A stretch of DNA of 64,000 bases, taken from positions 12,586,001 through 12,650,000 of the forward strand of contig CAJFCV020000003.1 of the NCBI GenBank assembly GCA_904066235.2, given 5' to 3'. Both the position numbers and the translations under genes were made by a program. Below, piece by piece: positions 1-12,151 of this stretch; the first letter of the stretch is position 1, and each line of letters begins with the position of its first letter. The notes below the pieces were generated by a model, which ran no database searches, was not told where the DNA came from, and saw only the letters and a list, made by a program, of their open reading frames with translations. The DNA comes from Bursaphelenchus xylophilus (taxonomy: Eukaryota; Nematoda; Chromadorea; Rhabditida; Aphelenchoididae).

Positions 1-1
1 C

Positions 2-765
2 TTCTTGCTGAACTTGTTCTTGGGTACGGACAATATTTTCTACGGATTCTACATCCTGAAGGATCTGTTAAGCGGCAGGGAATGGGGAGTGAGCGGGAAC
101 TTCCCCAGGGTCACAATGTGTGACTTTGAAGTAGGTTTTAAGTTACGCAACTCATGTTAACCACACATTTTTTATAGTAAAAATAGTACGTGTCGTATTG
201 TGGCCTTGACTCAAAAGTAATATTCTAGGTCCGCGTGCTGGGAAATGTTCATCATCATACTGTTCAATGTGTGCTGATGATCAACATGTTCAACGAAAAA
301 ATCTTTCTATTCCTTTGGTTTTGGTTCTTCATGGTAGCGCTAATATCGGTATTCTCGCTGGTCCACTGGATGCTAATATCCTTCTTCCCGGGACAGGTAG
401 ACAACTCGTTGTTGTTGTAGAAATGATCAATTTTTCAGCACATGAAATTTGTCCGCAAATACCTTCGCGCCACCGACCTGGCCACCGATCGGCAGTCGGT
501 GAAGAAGTTTGTGCACAAATTCCTCGGCCCCGACGGGGTCTTCTGCATGCGGATGATTAGCGCGCACGCCGGCGACATCATGGCCACCGAGCTGATCATC
601 GAGCTGTGGCACGAGTTCAACGACCGCGTCCGCAAGTCGCCCATCGAGATGTTCGAGGGCGGGGTGTCGCAGTCGCCGTCCAAGCTGGACGCCAACTTCA
701 AGACATGGCTTCTGGGCCAGACCAGGTACGCCACCACCAATTCCTACTCCCAACCGCATGTTTGA
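2..765 (+). CDS. Innexin gap-junction channel subunit, C-terminal part (5' end off window)
   Basis: Innexins form invertebrate gap junctions and hemichannels in the plasma membrane. Exons are 2-130, 229-396 and 439-765, joined in phase 0 by GT..AG introns of 98 and 42 bp, giving 207 residues. The first exon carries the family block with [25 protein letters not shown]; the second has the signature [21 protein letters not shown] and then a hydrophobic fourth membrane segment (LFLWFWFF..); the third is the cytoplasmic tail ([36 protein letters not shown]). This matches the second half of a roughly 400-residue innexin, so the first two to three membrane segments lie upstream of base 1. The tail end is ambiguous: reading through gives the stop at 763-765, but a good donor at 726 and an acceptor at 800-801 would replace the last residues by Ser-stop. 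I cannot assign the paralogue. Confidence 0.93.
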
Positions 766-3540
766 CCCCCGAGCTGTGAGATTTACCTCGTGAATTTTTA
801 GCTGAGCTACACACAAAAAAAGAAAGGTTTTGAGCCGTTTTCGGAGCCAGATGAGTGCAAAACTTTTTGGTTTTTGCTTAATACTATACTTCTAAAAGCC
901 CTTTGTACAGTTCTTTCCAAAGTTCTCGTTCGCACTCTACACACGGTGCACGTGCAAATTGCACCACCTAGGAGCAAATAGCGACCAAATTTTTAGCAAT
1001 AAGAGTTGCAGCATCAATAATTGTAACCGCTTACCGATGAGTTTGGCCTTTTTCTTTTTGTTCTAGACTAATTTAATGTAATTTATGTTATGTAATTTGT
1101 CTTTATTAAACGAAAACTTCTGACAGTTCTTTCATTGGTTCCGTAGGGTGGTGTTGAGATGTAGAGAATAACACAGGTAGTTGTAAGTGTGAAAACGGCG
1201 GCCGAAAACGTCATAGGTCGTAAAAGTAGAGACAATAGGTGGTCTTGCAACGCGGCTAATTGTGAGAGAAATAACGAGAGAAAAAGTAGGAATAACGCAC
1301 ACTCGAGCCCGTCGCCGGCCGCACTCATGTTCCGCCACTCGCACGACCCCAACTGGTTGTAATCTCACACCTCCACGCACACCCTCATCATGTACGTACA
1401 GGTTGTAAGCGGCGGATGCGGAGCGATCTCGGCGTCGCAACTCTACCCACAATATCTTCTACAGCGCAGTGCTCAGGATGTAGACGTCTTACACCAACTT
1501 TTCTGCTGATTATGAGGAGTTGAAGTCATCGGTCTTGCGAGAGAAATGACAACGAAAAATTATGGAGGGCGGGAAATGAGAGGCACAACAACTGCATAGA
1601 AGATACGACCATCTTACGACAAATTCACCTCGGCGAGAGATAGACTGGGCACTAGGAATGGCACAGGCAAGTTATCTCTCATCCACTTTCGCTATCCGTT
1701 CATCGTATCTCTATAAATCGTCGTATCCTCACCCATGCAATATTGCACATGACTTTTTTTATGAGCAAAAAGTGATATTTTGTCCAGAAAATCGCCCAGC
1801 TTTACTTGAGCTTTCATATGCAACATTGCAAATTCATGGTATACCTATATCTATCTATGAGTTCACCAACGCCTTTGTTACCTTTCCCTTTCATAGTAAC
1901 TTATCCAATCACGTTCACAATTCCTCTCAAGGAGACTTTCGCACCAAAATCGTTGTAAAAACAAGTTCATAGAGCCACTAAAATCTTGATCCTCACAAAT
2001 TTAACTTCACGGATAACCTGCCAAACATCTTCTAATGTCTTACATGTTGTTTTCATGAAACCATGTGACGTCATTTTGGTGAGAAATAAGGTTGAGAATT
2101 CTTTGTGGGAAAGTGTTTTTATCTTTGTTTATTATGGGCAAACTTCTCAGTATACAATTTTTTCGTGATAATCGCTGTTTTGGCGGCTGAAATTGCAATT
2201 TCTCACAATGTCAGCAAAATACACAAAAATAAGTCAGTTAAAGCCCAAGATGTGAATTTTTTAAGCCTTATGGCAGCTGAAAATCCAAAGATTTACCGAA
2301 TTTAGCCTATGTACCGTCTATACATGTATTCAATATCTGTTTATAGGCTCTTTACGAAGCGAAGTTGTGATGAGAGATAGCTTGTTTTCCCTGTGCTTCC
2401 TTTTTGTTGTGGTTTTACACTAGCTCACTGTTGTCGTTCAACGGTCCTAACTTTTTTGTCAGCACTAATTTTAACTTTTTTGTTCTCTCATTTTGTTTGA
2501 TTTTCTTTATAGTTTCGTTTTGATGTTTTTGTACTTGTAACACAAAATTGAACATAGTACAGTTGCGGGAGCTGGATGTAAATGAAACTTGGTGTTATTT
2601 AAGGGTATTTTTGATTATTTTTAATCGCAAAAAATCGGTTTTTTCACATTGAAAACGAGATTTTTTGAAATTACCATAACTGTTCGGCCTAAACCATCAA
2701 AAATCAGCAAAAAACCCTCGGGCATTTGCATCCATTTTCCCCAAAATGCAAAAACAAAAGCTCCCTCAAGCTCACCCTTTCATTTATTGCAGTAAAACCT
2801 CTAATTTTCTCATTAATTTCGCCCAATTTTTAGAGGAAAACCGCAGTTCGACGGCTCGAACCCGACCCGCGGCAAGAAGCGACGAAAATCGGACGGTTAT
2901 TTCACATTTGTCTGACACGTGTACACTCTCATTTCAACGGACTCGGTCCGCCGCCTCGACAAAGCCATAATTTCTCCATTTTTCGCAATTTTTGAATTTT
3001 GAAATTTTTCGATTTTTTATCATTGCCAAATTTTTCGAGCTTGGCCGTTGGACAAAAAAATTTTTTCTTTTTTTACAATTTTTAGAATTTTTCCAACGCC
3101 AAAAAAATTAATATTTTACAAAATCCCGAAAAAACTGCCAAAATTTTCGGTTTTTGGGCCTTTTTTCTCCGAAATCTCCGAAATTTCCGTTGTCATTTCT
3201 CTCGGTTGTCTTCGCCTTTTTTAGGCGCTCTAGTCACGAAAAAGTTCTATAAAATCTCAACTTCACGCATGCAATCTCGTTTATTTTGTGCAAGAGGGGA
3301 TTGGACAGCTATTTTTTGAAAAAAAGCAATATAAAAAATGATTTGCACGCTGCAGACATACTATAATTTCTGCAATAAAAATAAAGTCTCCTCCGCACTG
3401 TGAAATTCCTGATTTTTTCTCTGCACAGTGCAAAAAATTTTTTAATTTTGCACAGTGCGCCAAACAAAAATAATTTTTTTGCACTGTGCAAAGAACATAA
3501 TGAGTTTTTTTGTCGCACCCTGGCTACCGCAAAGTAAAAC
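766..3540. other. Intergenic region downstream of innexin
   Basis: It holds the innexin 3' UTR at its start and no gene I can support. Around 1100-1650 the DNA is less AT-rich and has short open frames on the minus strand, but these lack splice-framed extension or family motifs. From about 2980 it is T-rich and A-rich low-complexity sequence. Four degenerate GCACNGTGC motifs appear near 3400-3490. Confidence 0.5.
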
Positions 3541-3820
3541 TATCAATCTGTCGGGAAAATAATGTGGATTGGCCGCGCCTTGGAATTGTCCGTCAAATCA
3601 CCGCAGCGACGGCTAGCCACCACTGCGGATTTGACATTTTCTGCGACAAACCCACATTATTTTCCCGGCAGACAGATGGTGCTCTATGCGGTAGTAAAGT
3701 AAAAATTCTGCGAATAAAAACTCGATTTTCGCACAGCGCAAAAACTTCAAAATTTTGAAAATTTTTTCTTTATAGCACTGTGAAAAATAAAAAAAAAATC
3801 TTGTACTGTGCAGAAATAAA
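3395..3820. repeat. GCACNGTGC palindrome cluster, split by a MITE
   Basis: Copies of the 9-bp palindrome GCACNGTGC, some degenerate, occur near 3395, 3423, 3451 and 3480, then again near 3732, 3776 and 3805. The gap between the two groups is largely filled by the MITE at 3541-3677, so the transposon may have inserted into or beside an existing cluster. The flanks of each copy are typically TT..AAAA. Confidence 0.7.
3541..3677. mobile_element. MITE copy 1, TIR CTGTCGGGAAAATAATG
   Basis: A short palindromic element. The left end reads TATCAATCTGTCGGGAAAATAATG and the right end is its near-perfect inverse (CATTATTTTCCCGGCAGACAGAT). The interior is about 90 bp, GC-richer than the surroundings, with no coding capacity. 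The same termini recur at 6605, 29073, 30715, 31159, 31445 and at the right end only near 40640. I associate closely similar termini with Caenorhabditis palindromic MITEs, but cannot confirm the family name. Confidence 0.8.
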
Positions 3821-3876
3821 AATCAAAAATTTCAGACGGAGAATATTATTTTTAGAATTTTTTTGAAAAACAATTA

Positions 3877-4573
3877 CAGGGTGCGGCAATTTTTCGGCCG
3901 GATTTGAATTGGCTATAACTTTTTTAGTTTTTATCCGAATGTTAAAATTCTTTTTTTCCCTGAATCCTCAGACAACCCCATTTTGTGTAATACCAAATAT
4001 GTTATATATACAGGGACCTAGTTCATAGTTATTGGCCCTTCGGTCGTTTTCTCTGCTTTTTCGGCGTGTGTGAAAATCGCCAGAAAAAATGACTTCTTTT
4101 TACGAATTTTGTCGTAAAATGTTTCATGCCTGTTCATGCCACGGAGAATACCGTTTCCACCAAAAATCAGCTATCTCCGCACAAAACTAGCGAGGATATA
4201 ACCAAAAAGTTTTTCTGTGTAACCACTCATGTGCCCTCCTGACGGCAAAGAATCGTTGAATATCTTCGTCGCCCCTGAAAGGTGCGGGCTGAAACTTTCA
4301 GGAATTGATGTGTGGCCTATGTCTGGCCCATGTGTAAAATTTAAAGAAAATCGGAGAGTGGTACTAGGGGTAATTCCATTGTCAGCTATGAAAATTAGAG
4401 CTTTTTCTTTGTCTTGAGTTTTTACTGTAGTATAATAAACGGGTATAACATGTTTGGTATTCAACAAAATGGGGTTGGTTATGGATTCAGGGGAAAAAAG
4501 AATTTTAACATTTGCCGAAAAACTAAAAAAGTTATGGCCATTTAAAATCCGGCCGAAAAATTGCCGCACCCTG
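3877..4573. mobile_element. Non-autonomous Tc1/mariner-like foldback element
   Basis: Termini CAGGGTGCGGCAATTTTTCG are perfectly inverted at both ends and flanked by TA on each side (3875-3876 and 4574-4575), the target-site signature of Tc1/mariner transposons. The inverted arms run about 130-150 bp, with recognisable matching blocks such as the segment around CCCCATTTTGT and its inverse. No transposase frame exists in the 697 bp, so mobility would need an enzyme supplied in trans. Confidence 0.8.
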
Positions 4574-5127
4574 TATTTTTCACGGCACAGAGCAATTCAA
4601 AACAAATATTTAAAAACTCGTCAAAATCCCCCCTTGTACAACCCAAATTTTCCCTCTCAGATCTACTCTTCCTGCACTGTGTTATGTGGATCGTATCTCT
4701 GGTTGTCTTTCATTGTTAACTCTACCCATTTTCGAACACTATTATTTCTCTTCCTCTTCCAACTTTGAAATTGTATTTTTACTCGAATAAATTTATAAAA
4801 CCTTTGACAATTTTTTTATGCAAATTTTTCACCCTTATGCAAATTTTCTGCTTATCAATTAATCCCATTATCAATTAATCCCATACAGAAATAATTGATT
4901 GATTTACCCGAAAAAGAAGCCCTTTTTGTCGGCCTCGTTTTCTCGGCAAAAGTTCATGAACGCTTCTGCAAACAATCCGCCTAATAAGATGATAATATAA
5001 ATGGATTGCGGTAAGTCGGCGGACCCTTATAAAAAATATTTACATAATGAATGATGAAAAGAATGCGAGTTTTGTAAAATACGTTCATTGGAACTCCGTC
5101 TTCAAAAAATTTAAACTTTTATACATA

Positions 5128-6515
5128 CACTGCTCCACGAAATGATAGACGCACCCTGTTTTTAGCGATTATCTTCCTTGTACTAAATGATATCGAATAA
5201 TGTTCAACAGATGAAATGTGGCAAATTAAACGAGAATTCATGTCCCGTAGCGATTTTGGAACAAAATTTTGCCTTGACTGAGATATGACATTTTTAGACT
5301 TTTTTGGGGTCCACAAAATGATGGACGCAATTAAGTAATTTTTTGTTTATTTAAAAGAATTTTGAGTTAACCTGCTCTTATTACACTTCCTCGTGTTCTC
5401 TGTAGTATTAGAAAGGTAATTACATTTATATCCGCCGTACTTCATCGACGCAGCGGCCTTATGAGCCATTTCCGACCTTGTACATGAGGTAAATATTCGG
5501 TTTGAAAAAAACTGTAGGTGATTCTGTTTTCTTGGGCGAAAAACTAGCTAATGCTATCACATTATACGTGTAGATCTCACTGATGAAAAAAAACGGCTTG
5601 CTCAAGGATCCCGAGCATTTTCTTGGCATATCATCTTCAACAACTCGCTACCTTAATACTTTTAGACCCCCGAAATACCAAGGCGAATAAAGAGAATGAC
5701 AAAATTTAATTTGCAAATTCGAACTGAGCATGCCTGAAAACGTAATGTTTTAATCATCAGCCGTTACAGAATACCTTTGGTCGGTAACGTCGTTCGACAA
5801 AAAAAAGTTCACAAAAATAGGCTTGTTTTTACACGTTTATCTTTAATCAATCATCTGTCAATCATCATGACATTTAAGCAGGCAATAAGTTGCGGTTTTA
5901 GGTTTGTTAACATGCTGAGTTTGATTTTCTGAGCAAAAAATTGCCATCGATAGTGATCTTCTGTACCTTTAGAGCCTTTGAAGGTTACTGTAGAAGGTAT
6001 ACGGTAACTTAATGGTCGATTAAATGACTTCAAGCGAATCGGTATTGGTTTATTTTATGTCTTATATTTGCAACTAGTAATCTATGATGGTTTAAGATGG
6101 TTTTTTGGCGAAAGCAAAATCGTTAATCAAATTTTTTTTCAAACGAATTTTTACCCCATGTACAAGGTCGGAAATGGCTCATAAGGCCACTGCGTCGATG
6201 AAGTACAGCGGATATAAATGTAATTACCTTTCTAATACGACAGAGAACACGAGGAAGTGTAATAAGAGCAGGTTAACTCAAAATTCTTTTAAATAAACAA
6301 AAAATTACTTAATTGCGTCTATCATTTTGTGGACCCCAAAAAAGTCTAAAAATGTCATATCTCAGTCAAGGCAAAATTTTGTTCCAAAATCGCTACGGGA
6401 CATGAATTCTCGTTTAATTTGCCACATTTCATCTGTTGAACATTATTCGATATCATTTAGTACAAGGAAGATAATCGCTAAAAACAGGGTGCGTCTATCA
6501 TTTCGTGGAGCAGTG
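5128..6515. mobile_element. Long-TIR Tc1/mariner-like foldback element A
   Basis: Both ends begin CACTGCTCCACGAAATGATA in inverted orientation and are flanked by TA. The inverted arms are about 370 bp (5128-5500 and 6150-6515) and so alike that both encode the same spurious 64-residue frame. Each arm contains the motif GACCTTGTACATG about 355 bp from the tip, followed or preceded by a block containing GAGCCAT. The 650-bp centre has no transposase. Length and internal layout nearly match the element at 53414-54796, whose tips differ in sequence. Confidence 0.85.
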
Positions 6516-6604
6516 TACAAGGTAAACTAAATTTACGTAGATCTTCTTTGCTCGTTTTGAAGGATATCAGAGACAAATTTTACTAAAAAAATTGGTATGT
6601 TCAC

Positions 6605-6770
6605 GCCAGTCTTTCGGGAAAATAATGAGCGCAATTTCGCATTGGAAATCACATCGCCGCTGAGAAAATAAATTGTATCGCTGCAAAATCAAACATCTTT
6701 TCAATTCAACAAAACGATTGGGGCAGCGACATTGTGTTCATTATTTTCCCGACGGAGACGCATAAAGTCA
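6605..6770. mobile_element. MITE copy 2
   Basis: The left end has the family block TTTCGGGAAAATAATGAGC (6611-6630); the right end is CATTATTTTCCCGACGGAG. The interior shares the family's ATCGC and AGCGACATTGTG blocks. A separate right-end remnant (CTCATTATTTTACCGACAG) lies at 6861-6880, so a second, broken copy may adjoin it. Confidence 0.75.
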
Positions 6771-6890
6771 AAAATATATTTTGATATTTCAAACTGTCCA
6801 ATCTGCCTTCTTCTTCGACCGTTGATTCTGCCATTCACTGGATTTTTCAAAAACAGTACGCTCATTATTTTACCGACAGATTGATAGTAC

Positions 6891-8840
6891 TATTTACATA
6901 GAGTGCATGGACATTTTTTTCTTTTTGCACAACTTTATGAATGAGCATATGCTTTTTTCGATGCTATTTCCAAATGAATTTCCGGTATAAAGCAAAGATT
7001 GGTCGTTCTGCAGGACTTATATATATTATATTATCCCCATTTGGAAGGGCTTTGAGGCTACTCGATAAAGGCCACGTATTTTACAAATCTTAAGACTTTT
7101 TCAATTCAAAATTTATGAGTAATTTCTCACTTTTGTTGCAGTCTTAGCGCTTGAAGGACCACTGATGCGGTTATTGTGTCAAAATTTATGTTGTAAACTT
7201 TTCTATCCAGTAAATATTCCATTGCCTTCTTGACCCTAGAACCCATCCGGATCACGCTTTCTTTGAACAGCTTTAATTCGAAAAGCCGAAAGAAGCTCTC
7301 GACAATAAAACTTTTTGCTTTTTGGATATAAAATAAACGCCGATCTGGGATTATCCGAGATCGGTTCAACGCAATCGTCGGGAAGCTGTTATAAGCGGCA
7401 CAAGATTGAGTAATGCCCGTAAACGGAAGTCAAAGATGACTTAATTTTACAACAAGCGCTGTGAAAATATGTTCCGCAGTTGTGGTCCTCAGACGAAATC
7501 ATAAAACCATAAAGACCAATCTTCAACGTGCCCGCGGTAAAAATTACGCAATTTTGGACCACTTTTAGGGTGATTACTGTAATTTGCAGGGGTCGCCACA
7601 GTTTACGACCTGTTACATCACGGTCGGAAGTTATGCAGATCTCGTTGGCAATTTATTTAGCAGGAATTTACAACCGCTTTGGCTCGTAAAACGAGAGCAT
7701 GCGATAATTACAGTAAGCCTTTCGGACTGTAGTTTTGTCTAGCTTGCAGCAAAATTTTTTGCGTACCATGTTGGTTTACAAGCAGCCACAATGTCGGCCA
7801 CAGGGTCCATTTCAATTCCTGAAAGTTGCAGCATCTATTATATTACCGCATTTTTAGTGGAAACTTTTCCTCCTCCGTTAGAAAAAAACCTGCAATTTTT
7901 TCAGCCTCAAGCTCGGAAAGAGTGCCAAATTTGGGCAGTTTTTGAGCTAAAAAGTCTTGTTTATCTCTGCAAAGCAAGTGCCAAGAAAATCGTGTAATAT
8001 TTTTTAGTAAAAATTAAGTTTTTTCCAATCTTTGAAAAATTTTATCACTATCAAATCTTATGCCTATAAAGATAATATTTTTTTTCATTTTTTTATGCCG
8101 CGTAATATAATAATTCTAGCGAAAGTCATCTATTCTTTATCCCAAAAAAGTGCGACCTCATCCGATTAGTGTCGTAGTCATGTTCCGTAACGAAATTTTG
8201 CGTTTTCTAATAAATTTTGCTGATTGAATCGGGCGAAAAGCCGCTTTGTTTCGGCCGATTTGCCAATAGAAAAACAGAAAAATATCAAGGACACTTAAGA
8301 AATCGCTAAAAGCATGTATTTTTAATTTTTCATAGCTCAAAACTTTTCAATTTTCGAATTTTCGCAATTTTTGGCATTCTGTTTCAAGCCAAGCTTTGGG
8401 CAAAAACGCGTTGCCAAGATGTTTTATGCAAATTTCCAGGCAATAAAAACTTTTGCGGATCTCGGATTAGGCCTTCTCCTTGATCCGGCGCCGCATTTCT
8501 CGGGATCCGTTTTTTGTTTACGGCTCCTTTTTTGGAAACCCGCCAAAAGAAATAAATAAAAAAACGCCGAGGTGTCAGGTGATCCGTCAACGCAAATAAA
8601 AATGATCGGTTATGGCCAAATGTGGACATAAACGATCGGATGCGATTACAAAAAGGTGAGAGGAAGAGGCGGAAACATTGCAAAGGACCAAATTTTTGTG
8701 GTATACAAGAAGTTCGATATGCAAAAAGAAAATTTTTTGATTATTTTTTTTGATTGACCGGGTAAAACGTTACCCTTTGAATAAGCGTATTTTAAAATTA
8801 TTTTGAAGCTGGCAGAGTTTAAGTAATTGTGGTAAGAAAT
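6891..8840. other. Non-coding region, no recognised gene
   Basis: AT-rich sequence. Short open frames exist (for example on the minus strand at 7127-7369 and both strands around 8370-8690), but none has flanking splice sites in phase or a family signature. The 11-mer CGTATTTTACA is at 7075-7085. Confidence 0.4.
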
Positions 8841-8844
8841 TTTT

Positions 8845-9013
8845 TGCACGGTGCAAAATTTCCATTTTTTGAACGGTGCAAAATTTTCATTTTCTTTGCA
8901 CGACGCAAATTTTTTGAATACCAAAACCGCACGATGCAAAGAAAAAAAAGTATATGGTATTGCACCGTGCTAATTTATCTTACCTTCAAATTTCCACCGC
9001 ACAGTGCAGTATG
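8845..9013. repeat. GCACNGTGC palindrome cluster
   Basis: About six copies or near-copies, with central base G, A or C, lie between 8848 and 9010 at irregular 20-40 bp steps. Flanks are TTT on the left and AAA on the right. Confidence 0.75.
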
Positions 9014-9717
9014 ACTTTTTTTAGTCACCAACTACCGTATCCTTCGTGGCTATTGAGTACTATGCTTTTTATTCATGACATTTCTTCTTTTTGTCCCTCC
9101 GTATCTTTGCGCACCTCTTGGCCCCCGCTGATCCCACGCTAAGCCAAGCAGATCGCTTTCAAGTTCAAGACGAGGTCAGCGGGCGGTCAAAACAAAAAGA
9201 AGGGACATAAGGTGGCGACAATCCGATGAATAAATCGCTTTGGATGAATGAAAGGTGTATTGGGGAAGTGGGGTTACGGTAATATATAATATAATAACAT
9301 TAGAGGTCTTACAGGGCTTTTTGTAGGGATTTTTTTCAATTTTGAAATGTTTTTAGGCTCTATATTGGTTTTTTCATAAAGTGCATGGACATTTTGTCGC
9401 GTTCCACTTTTTTTATTTTCAAAATTTAGGAAATTTTTTTCCGAAAAAATTTCAAAATTATAAAAAATTCCTTTCCTCGCACTTGGTTCCTCTCAAAATA
9501 TGGTATCTCCCGAATTTAGCTCCCGCCATTTGCGGGAAACGCATAAAAATCGTGCCGCTCTTCATAAAAGCCCATTTTGTGTGTCGACCGTTTTATTACC
9601 GAGGGAAGAGATACCTGGACATTAAATGCGGTTAGCCGAAATTTGTGTGTTTATGTATTTATATCAACCTTCATGACCTTGATTTTTGGGAGGGTTGTGA
9701 GGGATAAAAAATTGTTT
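9014..9717. other. Non-coding spacer between motif clusters
   Basis: No gene or element recognised. A block GTGCATGGACATTTT at 9381 repeats one at 6903 in the same orientation. Confidence 0.35.
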
Positions 9718-9900
9718 GCACCGTGCGAATTTTTGATCTCTTTGCACAGTGCAAAATTTTCAGTTTTTGCACTGTGAAAAATTTTCGTTTTTTGCACAGT
9801 GCGGGATTTTTCAAACGCAAAAAACGCACGGTGCAAAGAAAAAACGTTTGTCACAAGTTTTGCACTGCGCATAAAAACAACTTTTCACCCGCGCAGTGCG
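9718..9900. repeat. GCACNGTGC palindrome array
   Basis: Seven copies start near 9718, 9744, 9769, 9794, 9826, 9862 and 9891, so the steps are 25, 25, 25, 32, 36 and 29 bp. Several are followed by AAAATTTT. Two copies have a mutated half-site. The array ends 50 bp before the large hairpin element at 9951. Confidence 0.8.
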
Positions 9901-9950
9901 AGGATTTGAAACGCGTTTTGCCACACTTTGGAGCTTAGCCTAACAGGGGG

Positions 9951-12108
9951 CGGACATTGTTAAAATCGATGTCTCAGAATTAAACCAAAATTGGTCAACT
10001 TGATCGTCATGACAGACAAAACATTCGCTTTCTTTATTTTTGCCCAAAATTACCGCATGACGGCATACTGTAACATTCTTTCTTAAAAAAGATATGCCCT
10101 AATCGAGAAAACGAAGCGTTATTTTAGCTCAAATCGAGCTCAGTCGTACGTTTTCGACCATGTAGAACATTTTTGTAATTGTCACCAAAAACTAAAAATT
10201 ACATCTAAGCTATGTTACACATGAGGTAACATACTATTTCGGGTGTAAAATGGGCTACTGTAGCTTGTAGCACTTTTAGATACGCTTAAAAAAACTTCAA
10301 CCTTAACCCAATAAACAGTAGAAATTTTAAAAAAATAAAATGCACAACTTTTGAGATACAGGGATTTCAATCTGTCATGTACAAGGTCATCAGAACCCCG
10401 AAAAAAGCTGGCATTCTTGGGATTTCGGGTTGTAGCACTTTTTGATATCCTCTAATACATTATTGGCCTTGTAAACGATGATGATGAAAATTTCAGGCGA
10501 AAAAATGCACAACTTTCGAGAAAATGACCAAAATACCTTATTTTAGGTCATCAGAACCCCGAAAAAAGCTGGCATTCTTGGGATTTCGGGTTGTAGCACT
10601 TTTTGATAGCCTCTAATACATTATTAGCCTTGTAAACGATGATGATGAAAATTTCAGGCGAAAAAAATGCACAACTTTCGAGAAAATGACCAAAATACCT
10701 TATTTTAGGTCATCAGAACCCCGAAAAAAGCTGGCATTCTTGGGATTTCGGGTTGTAGCACTTTTTGATAGCCTCTAATACATTAATGCCCTTGCAAACG
10801 ATGATGGCGAAAATTTCAGGCGAAAAAAATGCACAACTTTCGAGAAAATGACCAAAAGACCTTATTTTAGGTCACCCGAAAAAAGTGACGAAAATTTATG
10901 ATATTGTCAAAACATAGACTAAAAAATTTCATTCTTCGTCTTCGACATTGGACCCGGGGAGAATCCGAATGTTAAGTCAACGAATGTTAAGTCGATGTTT
11001 CATTGCCCGGACGAAACATGCTGATGACCTAAAATAAGGTCTTTTGATCATTTTCTCGAAAGTTGTGCATTTTTTTCGCCTGAAATTTTCACCATCATCG
11101 TTTACAAGGCTAATAATGTATTAGAGGCTATCAAAAAGTGCTACAACCTGAAATCCCAAGAATGCCAGCTTTTTTCGGGGTTCTGATGACCTAAAATAAG
11201 GTATTTTGGTCATTTTCTCGAAAGTTGTGCATTTTTTCGCCTGAAATTTTCATCATCATCGTTTACAAGGCTAATAATGTATTAGAGGCTATCAAAAAGT
11301 GCTACAACCCGAAATCCCAAGAATGCCAGCTTTTTTCGGGGTTCTGATGACCTAAAATAAGGTCTTTTGATCATTTTCTCGAAAGTTGTGCATTTTTTTG
11401 CCTGAAATTTTCACCATCATCGTTTACAAGGCTAATAATGTATTAGAGGCTATCAAAAAGTGCTACAACCTGAAATCCCAAGAATGCCAGCTTTTTTCGG
11501 GGTTCTGGTGACCTAAAATAAGGTCTTTTGATCATTTTCTCGAAAGTTGTGCATTTTTTTCGCCTGAAATTTTCACCATCATCGTTTACAAGGCTAATAA
11601 TGTATTAGAGGCTATCAAAAAGTGCTACAACCCGAAATCCCAAGAATGCCAGCTTTTTTCGGGGTTCTGATGACCTTGTACATGACAGATTGAAATCCCT
11701 GTATCTCAAAAGTTGTGCATTTTATTTTTTTTAAATTTCTACTGTTTATTGGGTTAAGGTTGAAGTTTTTTTAAGCGTATCTAAAAGTGCTACAAGCTAC
11801 AGTAGCCCATTTTACACCCGAAATAGTATGTTACCTCATGTGTAACATAGCTTAGATGTAATTTTTAGTTTTTGGTGACAATTACAAAAATGTTCTACAT
11901 GGTCGAAAACGTACGACTGAGCTCGATTTGAGCTAAAATAATGCTTCGTTTTCTCGATTAGGGCATATCTTTTTTAAGAAAGAATGTTACAGTATGCCGT
12001 CATACGGTAATTTTGGGCAAAAATAAAGAAAGCGAATGTTTTGTCTGTCATGACGATCAAGTTGACCAATTTTGGTTTAATTCTGAGACATCGACTCAAC
12101 AATGTCCG
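9951..12108. mobile_element. 2.16-kb giant foldback element with internal tandem arrays
   Basis: Left end CGGACATTGTT and right end AACAATGTCCG are inverted, and the two arms stay closely matched for roughly 1 kb each. Outer arms (about 9951-10384 and 11670-12108) are unique sequence and include the motif GACCTTGTACATGA in both arms (10373-10387, inverted, and 11671-11684). The inner arms are tandem repeats. A single-copy centre lies at about 10880-11022. I find no transposase and no convincing target-site duplication. The structure would extrude as a very long hairpin. Confidence 0.85.
10385..11670. repeat. Inverted pair of ~161-bp tandem arrays inside the foldback element
   Basis: In the left arm, units start at 10385, 10546, 10708 and 10870 (three full units); in the right arm the inverse units start at 11023, 11184, 11346, 11507 and end at 11669 (four full units). 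Step size is 161-162 bp. Each unit contains CCCGAAAAAAGCTGGCATTC, a run ending TTTTGATAGCC and GCACAACTTTCGAG. Units differ by only a few substitutions, and unequal unit numbers in the two arms imply independent expansion or contraction. Confidence 0.9.
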
Positions 12109-12151
12109 GGCCAATCTACGATTTGTAATAAAACGCGTTTTGAATCTCAAT

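Noticed and set aside
1083..1452. Minus-strand frames with arginine-rich sequence
   Set aside because: Composition-driven, overlapping in different frames, no motif.
5119..6530. Two nearly identical ~65-residue proteins on opposite strands
   Set aside because: They are the same inverted arm of the foldback element read twice; no start context or continuation.
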